Assembly (NCBI GenBank): GCA_003482555.1
Contig: DMYQ01000027.1
Location: 1-35,279 of the forward strand
DNA from: Janthinobacterium sp.
GTDB lineage: Bacteria; Pseudomonadota; Gammaproteobacteria; Burkholderiales; Burkholderiaceae_D
Length of the DNA stretch: 35,279 nucleotides
Direction: 5' to 3'
Part shown: positions 17,096 through 26,729 of the stretch, piece by piece
Position numbering within the stretch: position 1 is the stretch's first letter
How the letters are laid out: every line of letters starts with the position of its first letter
Program-made: the position numbers and the translations under genes
Notes under the pieces: model-generated
Database searches by the model: none
What the model saw: the letters and a program-made list of their open reading frames with translations, nothing else
What the model was told of the DNA's origin: nothing

Positions 17096-18571
17096 TCAGA
17101 AGGGGTAGCGCGGTGCTTCGCTCTTGATGGTCAGCCATTGCCATTGCGAAAACTCGTCCCAGTCGGCCGGCCCGCCATGGCGCCCGCCGTTGCCGGAACT
17201 GCCGCTGCCGCCGAACGGCGCGTGCGCTTCGGCCAATACCGTTTGGTCGTTGACGTGGGCGTGGCCGCAAGGGACGCGGTTGACGATGTGCATGGCGCGG
17301 CTGAGCGACGGCGAAATCACGCCCAGCGCCAGGCAGCCGTCGGTTTGCGAGGCAAGGGCGATGGCGTCCGCGTCGCTGTCGAAGACGGTGATCGAGGCGA
17401 CCGGCCCGAACAGTTCTTCTTCGAAGCAGCGCATGCCGGGCTTGACGTCGGCCAGCACGGTCGGCTGGTAAAACTGTTGGTCGTAGCTGCCGCCGGCCAG
17501 CAGGGTGGCGCCGGCCGCGACCGAATCGTGGACGATGGCGTGGATGCGCCGCACCTGGCGCGCGTTGATCAAAGGGCCGAGCGCGACGCTGCCGCTCATC
17601 GGGTCGCCCACCTGTAAGTGCTTGGCCTTTTGCAGCAATCGTTCGGTGACGGCGGCGGCGATGCCGCGCTGGAGCAGGATGCGGCCGGACGCCATGCAGA
17701 TCTGGCCCTGGTGCAGGTAGGCGCCCCAGGCCACGTTGGCGGCGGCGATGTCGGGATCGGCGTCGTCGAGGATGATGAGCGAGTTCTTGCCGCCCAGTTC
17801 GAGCGCGACTTTCTTCAGCGTCTTGCCGGCCAGTTCGGCCACGCGGCGGCCGATCGCGGTCGAACCGGTGAAGGAAATCATGGCGACGTTGGGATCGAGG
17901 CACAAGGCTTCGCCGGCGTCGGCGCCGCCCGGCAGCACGTGCAGCACGCCTGGCGGCAGGCCGGCCATTTCAAAGATGCGGGCGATGATCACGCCGCCGC
18001 TGACCGGCGTTTGCAGGTCGGGCTTGTGCAGCACGGCGTTGCCGACCGCCAGCGCGGGGGCGATCGAGCGCAGCGACAAGATCAGCGGGAAATTGAAAGG
18101 CGAGATCACGCCGACCACGCCGTGCGGGCGGCGCCGGGCGATGCTGAGCTGGTCTTGCTGCGAGGCCAGCAGCTGGCCCTGGGGCTGGGTCAGCATGGCC
18201 GCCGCTTCGTGCAGGTGGGCGGCCGCTTCGCGCAGTTCCAGCTCGGCCTTGGGCATGATGCCGCCGGTTTCGCGGGCGATCCAGCCGACCAGTTCGGCGT
18301 GGTGCTGTTCGAGCAGGGCGGCGGCCTTGCGGAAGATGAGGGCGCGCGCCTTGTAGTCGGTGGCGGCCCAGGCGGGCTGGGCGGCGCGGGCGGCGAGGGC
18401 GGCGCGCGCCACATCGGCCGCGTCGGCCTTGCCGCTGCTGCCCAGGGTGTGCCCGGTGGCCGGTTCGATGATGGCGTGCTTGCCGCCGGCGGCGCTGATC
18501 CAGCCGCCGTTGAAGATTTTATCGTGCCAAATGGTGTCGTGCAAAAATGCGATGGCTTGTGGGGCGCCCAT
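17096..18571 (-). CDS. Aryl-aldehyde dehydrogenase (benzaldehyde/vanillin dehydrogenase type)
   Basis: A 491-residue NAD(P)-dependent aldehyde dehydrogenase with catalytic C292 (QICMASGR), general base E258 (ALELGGKN), N160 (SPFNFP) and the FTGSTAIG cofactor motif (234-241). Overall it resembles XylC/vanillin dehydrogenases. The start is ATG 18571, served by GGAG at spacing 8. It is the first gene after the sigma-54 promoter and is co-transcribed with calA. Inference: oxidation of coniferyl aldehyde to ferulate, and perhaps of vanillin to vanillate. Sequence does not separate these, and CalB of Pseudomonas is, as I recall, a different aldehyde dehydrogenase subgroup. Confidence 0.87.
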   Translation of the reverse strand: MGAPQAIAFLHDTIWHDKIFNGGWISAAGGKHAIIEPATGHTLGSSGKADAADVARAALAARAAQPAWAATDYKARALIFRKAAALLEQHHAELVGWIARETGGIMPKAELELREAAAHLHEAAAMLTQPQGQLLASQQDQLSIARRRPHGVVGVISPFNFPLILSLRSIAPALAVGNAVLHKPDLQTPVSGGVIIARIFEMAGLPPGVLHVLPGGADAGEALCLDPNVAMISFTGSTAIGRRVAELAGKTLKKVALELGGKNSLIILDDADPDIAAANVAWGAYLHQGQICMASGRILLQRGIAAAVTERLLQKAKHLQVGDPMSGSVALGPLINARQVRRIHAIVHDSVAAGATLLAGGSYDQQFYQPTVLADVKPGMRCFEEELFGPVASITVFDSDADAIALASQTDGCLALGVISPSLSRAMHIVNRVPCGHAHVNDQTVLAEAHAPFGGSGSSGNGGRHGGPADWDEFSQWQWLTIKSEAPRYPF

Positions 18572-18645
18572 GTTTGTCTCCATTGTCGGGTGGTGGGATG
18601 AGCCCATCTTCATTGAGATGTTTTATCGGGCTTCACGGCTGTAGT

Positions 18646-18661
18646 AGCGAGTTCCGTGCCA
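18646..18661 (-). promoter_or_regulatory. Sigma-54 (-24/-12) promoter for the coniferyl-alcohol operon
   Basis: On the minus strand the sequence is TGGCACG-GAAC-TCGCT, against the consensus TGGCACG-N4-TTGCW: an exact -24 box and one mismatch in the -12 box, with the GG and GC doublets correctly spaced. It lies about 75 bases upstream of the aldehyde dehydrogenase ATG, leaving a leader of roughly 65 bases. A sigma-54 activator gene is divergent from it. Confidence 0.75.
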
Positions 18662-18783
18662 GTTGTGCCGGGGCGCGCGATGCTGCGCCGCGGCATCGCG
18701 GTAAATGCTTATATTTAATAACTAATTTGCGAAAGCGCGGCGATCCTGTGCTGCGGCGGCCGGGGCGGGGCTGGCGAATATTT

Positions 18784-18831
18784 TTGATCAAATGAGTAGC
18801 TCGCCAAGATAAGGATGTACCATTTGATAAA
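18784..18831. promoter_or_regulatory. Putative upstream activator sites (XylR/DmpR-like)
   Basis: A perfect palindrome TTGATCAA (18784-18791) and a near copy TTGATAAA (18824-18831) lie 40 bp apart, about four helical turns, roughly 130-180 bp upstream of the sigma-54 promoter. TTGATCAA is the core I recall for DmpR/PoxR/XylR-type upstream activating sequences. The AT-rich segment 18707-18733 between sites and promoter could bend DNA; no clean IHF consensus was found. The sites also overlap the activator's own leader, suggesting autoregulation. Confidence 0.55.
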
Positions 18832-18847
18832 TCCACAGGGGGGCGCG

Positions 18848-20689
18848 ATGAAGAAAGCCGAACACGTCTCACTTGCCGAAATGGCGAAGTCGACCGGGAA
18901 AATGCTCAGCCGCAGCGACAGCCTGCACCTCAACGAGGGCGCCGCGCCGACCCTGGACGACCTCACCCAGAGCCTGCATTTTTCGCCTGGCGATGGCCGC
19001 ATCTGGCTCAATGGCCAGCGCATGCAACTGATCCATACGGCGTCGCTGGGCGAATTGCGGCGCGAGCTGATCGACAGCCTGGGCATCGAAAGCGCGCGCG
19101 GCGTGCTGACCCGCGTGGGCTACTCGGCCGGCATGCGCGACGCGCAACTGATACGGGCGCGCTGGCCCGGCGCCGACCCCTTGACCCTGTTCGCGGCCGG
19201 ACCGCGCATCCATTCGCTGGAAGGCGCGGTCAAGGTCGAGCCGGTGCATTTCGAGTTCGATGTCGAGCTGGGCACGTATCATGGCGAATTCCTGTGGCAA
19301 CACTCGAGTGAAGACGAAGGCCACAGCGCCCACTACGGCATCGGCAGCGAGCCGGCCTGCTGGATGCAGACCGGCTATGCGATCGGCTACACCAGTGCGC
19401 TGGTGGGGCGCTTGATCCTGTACCGCGAAACCGAATGCCTGTCGATGGGCCATCAGCAATGCCGTTTGGTGGGCAAGCCGGCCGACGAATGGCCGGACGC
19501 CGACGAAGAGCTGAGCTACCTGAACGCGGAAGCCTTTGTCGGTGCCGAGGCCTACGGTTCACGCCCGACGTCGAAAAATACCGCCGTGCTGTTCCCGGCC
19601 GTGGCCGCGCCGGAAGGGCAGGCCAAGCAGATGGTGGGCGTGTCGTCGGCCTTTAACGCGGCTTGCCACATGCTGCGGCGCGTGGCGCCGACCGAGGCCA
19701 CGGTGCTGTTTACGGGCGAATCGGGGGTAGGCAAGGAGCTGTTCGCGGCGATGCTGCACCAGGTCAGCAAGCGCAAGGACCAGCCGTTTGTCGCGGTCAA
19801 CTGCGCCGCCATACCCGAGACCTTGATCGAATCGGAACTGTTCGGCGTGGAGCGCGGCGCCTATACGGGCGCGGTGGAAGCGCGCGCGGGACGCTTCGAG
19901 CGCGCCGCCGGCGGCACCCTGTTCCTGGACGAGATCGCCACCTTGAGCCTGGTGGCGCAGGGCAAGCTGCTGCGCGTGCTGCAGGAGGGCGAGCTGGAGC
20001 GGGTGGGGGGGACGCGCTGCATCAAGCTGAGCGTGCGTGTGGTGGCGGCGACCAACGTCAATTTGCGTGAAGAGATCAGGGCGGGTCGGTTTCGCGAGGA
20101 TTTGTTTTTTCGGCTGAACGTGTTTCCGATCCACTTGCCGCCCTTGCGCGACCGGCGCGACGACATTCCTCTGTTGATGAGCTATTTCTTGCGATATTAT
20201 GCGCAAAAGCACGAGCGGCGAGTGACGGGCTTTACGGCGCGGGCCGCCGACGCGATGTTGAATTATGCGTTTCCGGGAAATATACGCGAGCTGCAAAACC
20301 TGGTCGAGCGCGGCACCATCTATGCCGAAGAGGATGGGCCGATCGACTTGCCGCATTTGTTTACCAGCGGCGAGGAGGCGGATCAATCGTCGTTTTCGCT
20401 GTCGGTGACGGGGCAGTTGCGCAAGGCCGCGGCCGATAGCGACGAGGGGGCAAGCGGGCAGCGCTTGCTGGCCATGCTGCCGGGGCTGCTCAAGCGGGAT
20501 GCGGGGGGATGGTCGCTGGATCAGCTGGAGCACACGCTGATCGGCGCGGCGGTCGAACTGGCTGGCGGGAATTTGTCGGCGGCGGCGCGGGCCTTGGGCT
20601 TGACCAGGCCGCAACTGGCTTATCGCTTGAAGAAGATTCAGGAGGCGGCGCTGGCGCAAGGGCTTGGCGGCGAAGCGTTGTCAAGTTGA
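18848..20689 (+). CDS. Sigma-54-dependent phenol-sensing activator (DmpR/MopR/XylR family)
   Basis: A 613-residue enhancer-binding protein. The XylR_N/V4R sensor spans about 40-215, the AAA+ domain about 262-500 (Walker A GESGVGKE 290-297, GAYTGA 337-342 for the sigma-54 contact, Walker B GTLFLDE 356-362) and a Fis-type helix-turn-helix lies near the C terminus (LSAAARALGLTRPQLAYRL). Aligned by eye to MopR with a constant offset of 16, the zinc ligands are all present (C171, E194, C197, C205), and so are the two residues that hold the phenol hydroxyl, H122 and W150. ATG 18848 was chosen for its GGGGGG ribosome site; an earlier ATG at 18815 has none well placed. It should activate the divergent operon in response to a phenolic such as coniferyl alcohol (inference). 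Confidence 0.9.
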   Translation: MKKAEHVSLAEMAKSTGKMLSRSDSLHLNEGAAPTLDDLTQSLHFSPGDGRIWLNGQRMQLIHTASLGELRRELIDSLGIESARGVLTRVGYSAGMRDAQLIRARWPGADPLTLFAAGPRIHSLEGAVKVEPVHFEFDVELGTYHGEFLWQHSSEDEGHSAHYGIGSEPACWMQTGYAIGYTSALVGRLILYRETECLSMGHQQCRLVGKPADEWPDADEELSYLNAEAFVGAEAYGSRPTSKNTAVLFPAVAAPEGQAKQMVGVSSAFNAACHMLRRVAPTEATVLFTGESGVGKELFAAMLHQVSKRKDQPFVAVNCAAIPETLIESELFGVERGAYTGAVEARAGRFERAAGGTLFLDEIATLSLVAQGKLLRVLQEGELERVGGTRCIKLSVRVVAATNVNLREEIRAGRFREDLFFRLNVFPIHLPPLRDRRDDIPLLMSYFLRYYAQKHERRVTGFTARAADAMLNYAFPGNIRELQNLVERGTIYAEEDGPIDLPHLFTSGEEADQSSFSLSVTGQLRKAAADSDEGASGQRLLAMLPGLLKRDAGGWSLDQLEHTLIGAAVELAGGNLSAAARALGLTRPQLAYRLKKIQEAALAQGLGGEALSS

Positions 20690-20757
20690 CTGGCGGCGCG
20701 TCGCCACGATGGGCAGTGATCGAGTGGAAGCGAGCGTTCAGGGTAGGGCGCTCTCAT

Positions 20758-20769
20758 TCATTTGAACCG
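20758..20769 (+). repeat. 12-mer TCATTTGAACCG, copy 1
   Basis: TCATTTGAACCG occurs here and again at 34681-34692 just upstream of the transposase-like gene. Both copies are followed by a G-rich stretch and an ATG about 10 bases on (20778 and 34703), and a CAGGGTAG lies upstream of each. This copy may be the leftover end of a related element. The rest of 20690-20822 holds no gene. Confidence 0.35.
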
Positions 20770-20822
20770 CGGGGCACATGAAAACGGATTCGGGCGCTGG
20801 ATTCGGCGCTTCCCGACGTCGG

Positions 20823-21338
20823 CTATCCAGGTCCGGAATCAAGCTCTTTGGCGCTCTGGCGTGGCTGGCAATGCGCGGCCTGCGGCGCCCGGCTTTCCGC
20901 ATTGTTGGTCCTGACCAGCTTGGTCAGCAAGCGCATGAACTGCCGCCGTTCGCTGTCGGTCAGCGGCGCCAGCAGGCGCTCGCGCAGGCGTTGCGCCCCC
21001 GACGCCATCTCATCCAATAGCGCCGCGCCGGCCGCCGTGATATTCAGCGCCCGCTGGCGTCGGTTGCTCGGAATGACCTTGCGCTCCAACAGTCCCTTTT
21101 CTTCCAGCCGCGCGCACACGGTGGCACCGGTCGAGGTGTCGATCGCCGCCAGACCCGACAGCGACACTTGATCGATGCCCGGATGCTCGGCCAGACTGCG
21201 CAGCATCGCGTACTGCACGGGTGTGAGCTCGCCGCCCATTTCATCATAAAAAATCGACACCGAGATCTGCTGCGCCCGGCGCAACAGGTGGCCCGGATGT
21301 TCGTACAAGTCGGTCAACTGCTTGTCGGCTTCTGGCAT
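20823..21338 (-). CDS. MarR-family regulator divergent from vanAB
   Basis: A 171-residue winged-helix regulator. LTPVQYAMLRSLAEHPGID, LSGLAAIDTSTGATVCARLEEKGLLER and the wing IPSNRRQRALNIT form a standard MarR fold at about 45-115, followed by a hydrophilic tail. The start is ATG 21338; a TTG at 21356 is a weaker alternative. It is divergent from vanA across 111 bases that hold two dyads. VanR repressors of Pseudomonas, Acinetobacter and Caulobacter are GntR-family, and that of Corynebacterium is PadR-like, so a MarR protein in this position is a different solution. Vanillate or a precursor as effector is inference. Confidence 0.85.
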   Translation of the reverse strand: MPEADKQLTDLYEHPGHLLRRAQQISVSIFYDEMGGELTPVQYAMLRSLAEHPGIDQVSLSGLAAIDTSTGATVCARLEEKGLLERKVIPSNRRQRALNITAAGAALLDEMASGAQRLRERLLAPLTDSERRQFMRLLTKLVRTNNAESRAPQAAHCQPRQSAKELDSGPG

Positions 21339-21390
21339 CGGATTCGCTTCACACAAATAATTAAGAAAGAGTAGTTTACATCGAGCCGCG

Positions 21391-21428
21391 AATAGATAAT
21401 ACTATTTTATAACATTCAGTGTACTGAA
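21391..21428. promoter_or_regulatory. Two dyad operators in the marR-vanA intergenic region
   Basis: The first dyad is AATAG-ATAATA-CTATT (21391-21406). The second is TTCAGT-GT-ACTGAA (21415-21428), a perfect 6-bp inverted repeat. Their centres are about 23 bp apart, roughly two helical turns, so both sites could be bound on one face. The second ends 21 bases before the vanA ATG, overlapping the likely transcription start. Confidence 0.55.
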
Positions 21429-21449
21429 CAATAAAACGACGGAGACAAA

Positions 21450-22481
21450 ATGTTCCCTAAAAATACCTGGTACGTGGCATGCACGCCCGATGAAATCGAG
21501 GACAAGCCCCTGGGGCGCCAGATCTGCGGCGAGAAAATCGTGTTCTACCGCGGCGCCGGTGGCAAGGTCGCCGCGGTCGAGGATTTCTGCCCGCACCGTG
21601 GCGCGCCGCTGTCGCTCGGGTTCGTGCGCGACGGCCAACTGGTGTGCGGCTACCATGGCCTCGAAATGGACCGCGACGGCAAGGTGATCGGCATGCCGGG
21701 CCAGCGCGTGCGCGGCTTTCCTTGCATCCGCGGCTATGCCGTCGAAGAGCGCCACGGCTTCATCTGGGTCTGGCCGGGCGAGAAGGAACTGGCCGATCCA
21801 TCGCTGATCCAGCACCTGGAATGGGCCGGCAATCCCGAGTGGGCCTACGGTGGCGGGCGCTATCACATCCACTGCGAATACCGGCTGATGATCGACAACC
21901 TGATGGACCTGACCCACGAAACCTACGTCCACGCGAGCAGCATCGGCCAGAAGGAAATCGACGAGGCGCCGGTGAGCACGCGCACCGAAGGCGAGCAGGT
22001 GGTGACGAGCCGCTTCATGGAAAACATCGCCGCGCCGCCGTTCTGGCGCGCCGCGCTGCGCGGCAACGGCCTGGCCGACGACGTGCCGGTCGACCGCTGG
22101 CAGATCTGCCGCTTCACGGCGCCCAGCCACGTGATGATCGAGGTGGGCGTGGCGCACGCGGGCAAGGGCGGCCACAAGGCCGACCCGCGGCACAAGGTAT
22201 CGAGCATCGTGGTCGACTTCATCACGCCAGAAACAGAAACCTCGCACCACTACTTCTGGGGCATGGCGCGCAACTTCAAGCCGGACGATGCGGCGCTGAC
22301 GGAGGCCATTCGCGAAGGGCAGGGCAATATCTTTTCCGAAGACCGCGCCATGCTTGAACTGCAGCAGGCCAATCTGCTGCGCCACCCGGAGCGCAAGCTG
22401 CTCATGCTCAATATCGACGCCGGCGGCGTGCAGTCGCGCCGCGTGCTCGACAAGTGGATGGCGCAAGAGGTGGCGCCATGA
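21450..22481 (+). CDS. vanA: Vanillate O-demethylase, oxygenase subunit
   Basis: A 343-residue Rieske non-haem iron oxygenase that converts vanillate to protocatechuate and formaldehyde. The Rieske ligands are C47/H49 (CPH) and C66/H69 (CGYH). The mononuclear iron site is in NLMDLTHETYVH at about 150-161. Length and N terminus (MFPKNTWYVACTPDEI) match VanA. GGAG lies 6 bases before the ATG. It is translationally coupled to vanB by an ATGA overlap. No formaldehyde-detoxification gene is seen in the window. Confidence 0.95.
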   Translation: MFPKNTWYVACTPDEIEDKPLGRQICGEKIVFYRGAGGKVAAVEDFCPHRGAPLSLGFVRDGQLVCGYHGLEMDRDGKVIGMPGQRVRGFPCIRGYAVEERHGFIWVWPGEKELADPSLIQHLEWAGNPEWAYGGGRYHIHCEYRLMIDNLMDLTHETYVHASSIGQKEIDEAPVSTRTEGEQVVTSRFMENIAAPPFWRAALRGNGLADDVPVDRWQICRFTAPSHVMIEVGVAHAGKGGHKADPRHKVSSIVVDFITPETETSHHYFWGMARNFKPDDAALTEAIREGQGNIFSEDRAMLELQQANLLRHPERKLLMLNIDAGGVQSRRVLDKWMAQEVAP

Positions 22482-23428
22482 GCATGCTGCGGGTGAAGGT
22501 GGTGAGTAAAGAGCGCGAGGCCGACGACATTTGCAGCATCGCGCTCGAACGCGTCGATGGCCAGCCGCTGCCGGCCTTTAGCGCCGGCGCGCATATCGAC
22601 CTGCATCTGCGCGCGGGACTGGTGCGCCAGTATTCGCTGTGCGGCCGGCCGCAGGAGCGCCAGCGCTACCTGATCGGCGTGCTGCGCGACCCGGCCTCGC
22701 GTGGCGGCTCGCAGTCGGTGCACGACGACCTGGTGGTCGGCAGCGTGCTGCGGATAAGCGCGCCGCGCAACCATTTTTCGCTGGCAGCGGCCGGACGCAG
22801 CCTGCTGCTGGCCGGCGGCATCGGCGTGACGCCGATACTGGCGATGGCCGAAGCGCTGGCGGCGGCGGGCCGGCCGTTCGACATGCACTACTGCAGCCGC
22901 GCGCCGGAACGCACCGCCTTCCGCCAGCGCATCGCCGCATCGAGCTACGCCGGGCAGGTACATTTTTACTACGACAGCGCGGGTCAAAAGCTGGACCTGG
23001 CCGCGCTGCTGACCGCGGCCGATCCGGCCACCCATGTCTACGTGTGCGGTCCGGGTGGCTTCATCGAACACGTGACGAGTACCGCCAAGGCGCGGGGCTG
23101 GCCGCCCGGCCAGGTGCACTTTGAATACTTCGGCGCGGCGCCGGTGGAGAGTGGCGCCGACCGGGCCTTCGAGGTCAAGCTGGCGGCCAGCGGCAAGGTG
23201 ATCGCCATTCCGGCCGGGCGCAGCGTGGCCAGCGTGCTGATGGAGCAGGGCGTCGACATTCCGGTATCGTGCGAGCAGGGCGTGTGCGGCACCTGCCTCA
23301 CGCGCGTGCTGGACGGCGTGCCCGAGCACCGCGATGTCTACCTGAGCGACGAGGAACGCGCCGCCAACGACCAGTTCACGCCGTGCTGCTCGCGTGCGAA
23401 AAGCCCGCTGCTGGTGCTGGACCTGTAG
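22478..23428 (+). CDS. vanB: Vanillate O-demethylase, reductase subunit
   Basis: A 316-residue class IA oxygenase reductase feeding electrons from NADH to VanA. An N-terminal flavin domain has RQYSLCG (about 49-55), the nicotinamide domain has GGIGVTPILAMAEAL (about 112-126), and the C-terminal plant-type ferredoxin has C265, C270, C273 in SCEQGVCGTC plus a further Cys in TPCCSRA. The start ATG 22478 overlaps the vanA stop (ATGA). An earlier in-frame ATG at 22454 lies inside vanA and is not needed. Confidence 0.95.
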   Translation: MSMLRVKVVSKEREADDICSIALERVDGQPLPAFSAGAHIDLHLRAGLVRQYSLCGRPQERQRYLIGVLRDPASRGGSQSVHDDLVVGSVLRISAPRNHFSLAAAGRSLLLAGGIGVTPILAMAEALAAAGRPFDMHYCSRAPERTAFRQRIAASSYAGQVHFYYDSAGQKLDLAALLTAADPATHVYVCGPGGFIEHVTSTAKARGWPPGQVHFEYFGAAPVESGADRAFEVKLAASGKVIAIPAGRSVASVLMEQGVDIPVSCEQGVCGTCLTRVLDGVPEHRDVYLSDEERAANDQFTPCCSRAKSPLLVLDL

Positions 23429-23465
23429 TTGGAGCATAGCTGTTGAAGCACAGCTGTTGCAGCAT
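23424..23465 (+). repeat. Three imperfect 14-bp tandem repeats at the vanB stop
   Basis: Units: TGTAGTTGGAGCAT (23424-23437), AGCTGTTGAAGCAC (23438-23451) and AGCTGTTGCAGCAT (23452-23465). The second and third differ at two positions. The array begins inside the last codons of vanB. It may have arisen by slippage at the end of the gene. Confidence 0.6.
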
Positions 23466-23944
23466 GCCTGTAATCGCGGTCGCGTGACGAAGGGTCTTGA
23501 TTTGACCAAGCGGCGCGGCGCCCACGTGTGTCTCGACATCGACACCTTCGTCATGGATAACAGCGGCGCCACACCGGGCAATACGCTTGGTCGTATCGGT
23601 CGCCGAGCGCATCATCGACAAGAAAGGGCAATACTTGATCGTACCGGAGCTGGAGATCGAGGGCTGGTGGACCCGCCTGCAGGCGTCCCCCCGAGGAAAT
23701 CATCCGGCTTTATCGCTGTCCCACTTCCCCTTGCAGGCGGGCCAGTTCGGCCAGCAGCGCCAGGTTCTGGGCCCGGCCCCTGCCAAGGTTCAAGCGCATT
23801 GCATCGCTGGCGGATAAATCGTGTCCCATGAAGTCGAATGGCGCCGCATCGCAGAAGCAATGTTGCCTCCTCAATTGCTTGAACTCGCAATCAAGGATGA
23901 AGCGATGCATTGATTGCGGTCGGCTTCACTTACAGGAAAATCAC
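23466..23944. other. Gene-poor region with protein-like debris
   Basis: No intact gene. On the minus strand, 23710-23910 reads a 66-codon frame ending DLSASDAMRLNLGRGRAQNLALLAELARLQGEVGQR, whose pattern loosely recalls sulfatase C-terminal tails, but nothing upstream supports a gene. On the plus strand, 23587-23817 contains AERIIDKKGQYLIVPELEIEGWWTRLQ, which looks protein-like and is unidentified. Best read as decayed sequence. Confidence 0.3.
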
Positions 23945-24591
23945 ATGCAACGCTTTTTCATCCCCTTCGCTCTGGCATGCGCCTTGGCGCCCGTCTCCGG
24001 TCGGGCCGCATCGCTGACCCTTGACTGCCCCGGGAGCGAGCGCACGGACGCGCCCGCCATCAAGGCGCAGGCGAAAGCGGTGTTGCGCAAGTCCCCGCTC
24101 AAGCTGATGGTTTTTGCCGGTGGAAAATGGATGGCGTTTATCGATACCCCTGGCGAAGAATTGGAAGGCGTGTTCTACACGTATTGCGACCATAGTGATG
24201 GCTATTTTCTGCTGAGAAAGGCGGACGGGGATATGAGCGGCATCTTGATTGACGAGAAAACCGGCGCCATCATGCCGGGCGGCCAAAAGGTGCTGTTTTC
24301 GCCGGACCGGCACGCCTACCTTGCCACCGAGCAACCGGACGGGCTCGATGGTGAGTTCTGGCAAGTATATGCCTTGGATGGACGTATTTCCTGGGGGGGT
24401 ATGATTTTATTCGCGGATCGAAGCGCAGCAAGACCACTGCCTATCTGAGCGAGCCGGCATGGACACGCAACGGTGAATTGACGGCGCGGGTGAGTTGCGA
24501 CAGGGAGGCGCCCGGCCCCAAGAATTGGCTGTCCACCTTGACGAAAATCCACGGCCAATGGGCTTGGACTCCTAAAAAATGCGGCGTCTGA
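23945..24591 (+). pseudogene. Small secreted protein interrupted by a poly-G frameshift
   Basis: From ATG 23945 (AGGA upstream) the frame gives a signal peptide (about residues 1-22, ending GRAAS) and a mature protein with Cys residues and a GGKWMAFIDTPGEELEGV segment. The frame reaches a run of seven G at 24393-24399 and stops at 24448. With one extra G the protein reads on as SWGGYDFIRGSKRSKTTAYL... and ends naturally at TGA 24589-24591, with further Cys and Trp residues. Function unknown. It is a recent frameshift, a phase-variable tract or a sequencing error. Confidence 0.6.
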
Positions 24592-24854
24592 TCGCGCCGT
24601 ATGCTTGTGTCGGCACGCGCCCTTGTCAGTCATTCCAGCGCCGAGCCGCCGGCTCTGAAATATGCGCTTTTTCTTTCAGGGCGGCGGCAATGGTGAAGTG
24701 GGCGACGCGGTCGGCCGGCTCGGACCGGGTTTAGAACAAGGGATTTTTATGGCCCTTGGAATTCGCCGCGCTCCCACCCGCTACGCACTACCGCATGCCG
24801 CGAGTTCCTTGCTACTCGCCGGCCGGCTGGGATGCCGCCGGCCGCGTTGCCGGC

Positions 24855-26057
<1,203 letters not shown>

Positions 26058-26060
26058 GTG

Positions 26061-26729
26061 TCAAAGACTCCTTGGGGAAGTGGAAAGCCGGGCGGCGGCG
26101 CGCAGGGGCACGCCGCTGATGCGCCGCAGTTCGTCCAGGCTCAGGCCGTCGATCATTTCCAGCACCTCCAGTCCGTCCGCCGTGACGTCGATGACCGCCA
26201 GGTCGGTGTAGATGCGCGACACGCAGCCGACGCCGGTCAGCGGGTAAGTGCAGTGCGCAACGATCTTGCTGTCGCCGGCTTTGGTCAAGTGTTCCATCAT
26301 CACGAATACCTGCTTGGCGCCGATCGCCAGGTCCATGGCGCCGCCCACGGCAGGGATGGCGCCAGCCGCGCCGGTGTGCCAGTTGGCCAGGTCGCCGCCG
26401 GCCGACACCTGGAAGGCGCCCAGCACGCAGATATCCAGGTGGCCGCCGCGCATCATCGCAAACGAATCGGCGTGGTGGAAGTAGCAGCCGCCGGCCAACA
26501 GGGTCACGGGCTGCTTGCCGGCGTTGATCAAGTCTTCATCCTCGTCACCGGGGGCCGGCGCGGGCCCCATGCCGAGCACGCCGTTCTCGCTGTGGAGGAA
26601 GACTTCGCGCTCGCGCGGCAAATGGTTGGCCAGCATGGTCGGCAGGCCGATGCCGAGGTTGACATAGGCGCCTTGCGGAATGTCGCGCGCCACGCGGGCG
26701 GCCATCTGGTCCCGATTCATGCGTTTCAT
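26061..26729 (-). CDS. pcaJ: 3-oxoadipate CoA-transferase, beta subunit
   Basis: A 222-residue family I CoA-transferase B subunit with the SENG motif; catalytic Glu is E48. Together with PcaI it transfers CoA from succinyl-CoA to beta-ketoadipate. The ATG overlaps the pcaI stop (ATGA) and AGGGAG precedes it. NLGIGLPTMLANHL at about 24-37 is the standard N-terminal motif. Confidence 0.93.
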   Translation of the reverse strand: MKRMNRDQMAARVARDIPQGAYVNLGIGLPTMLANHLPREREVFLHSENGVLGMGPAPAPGDEDEDLINAGKQPVTLLAGGCYFHHADSFAMMRGGHLDICVLGAFQVSAGGDLANWHTGAAGAIPAVGGAMDLAIGAKQVFVMMEHLTKAGDSKIVAHCTYPLTGVGCVSRIYTDLAVIDVTADGLEVLEMIDGLSLDELRRISGVPLRAAARLSTSPRSL

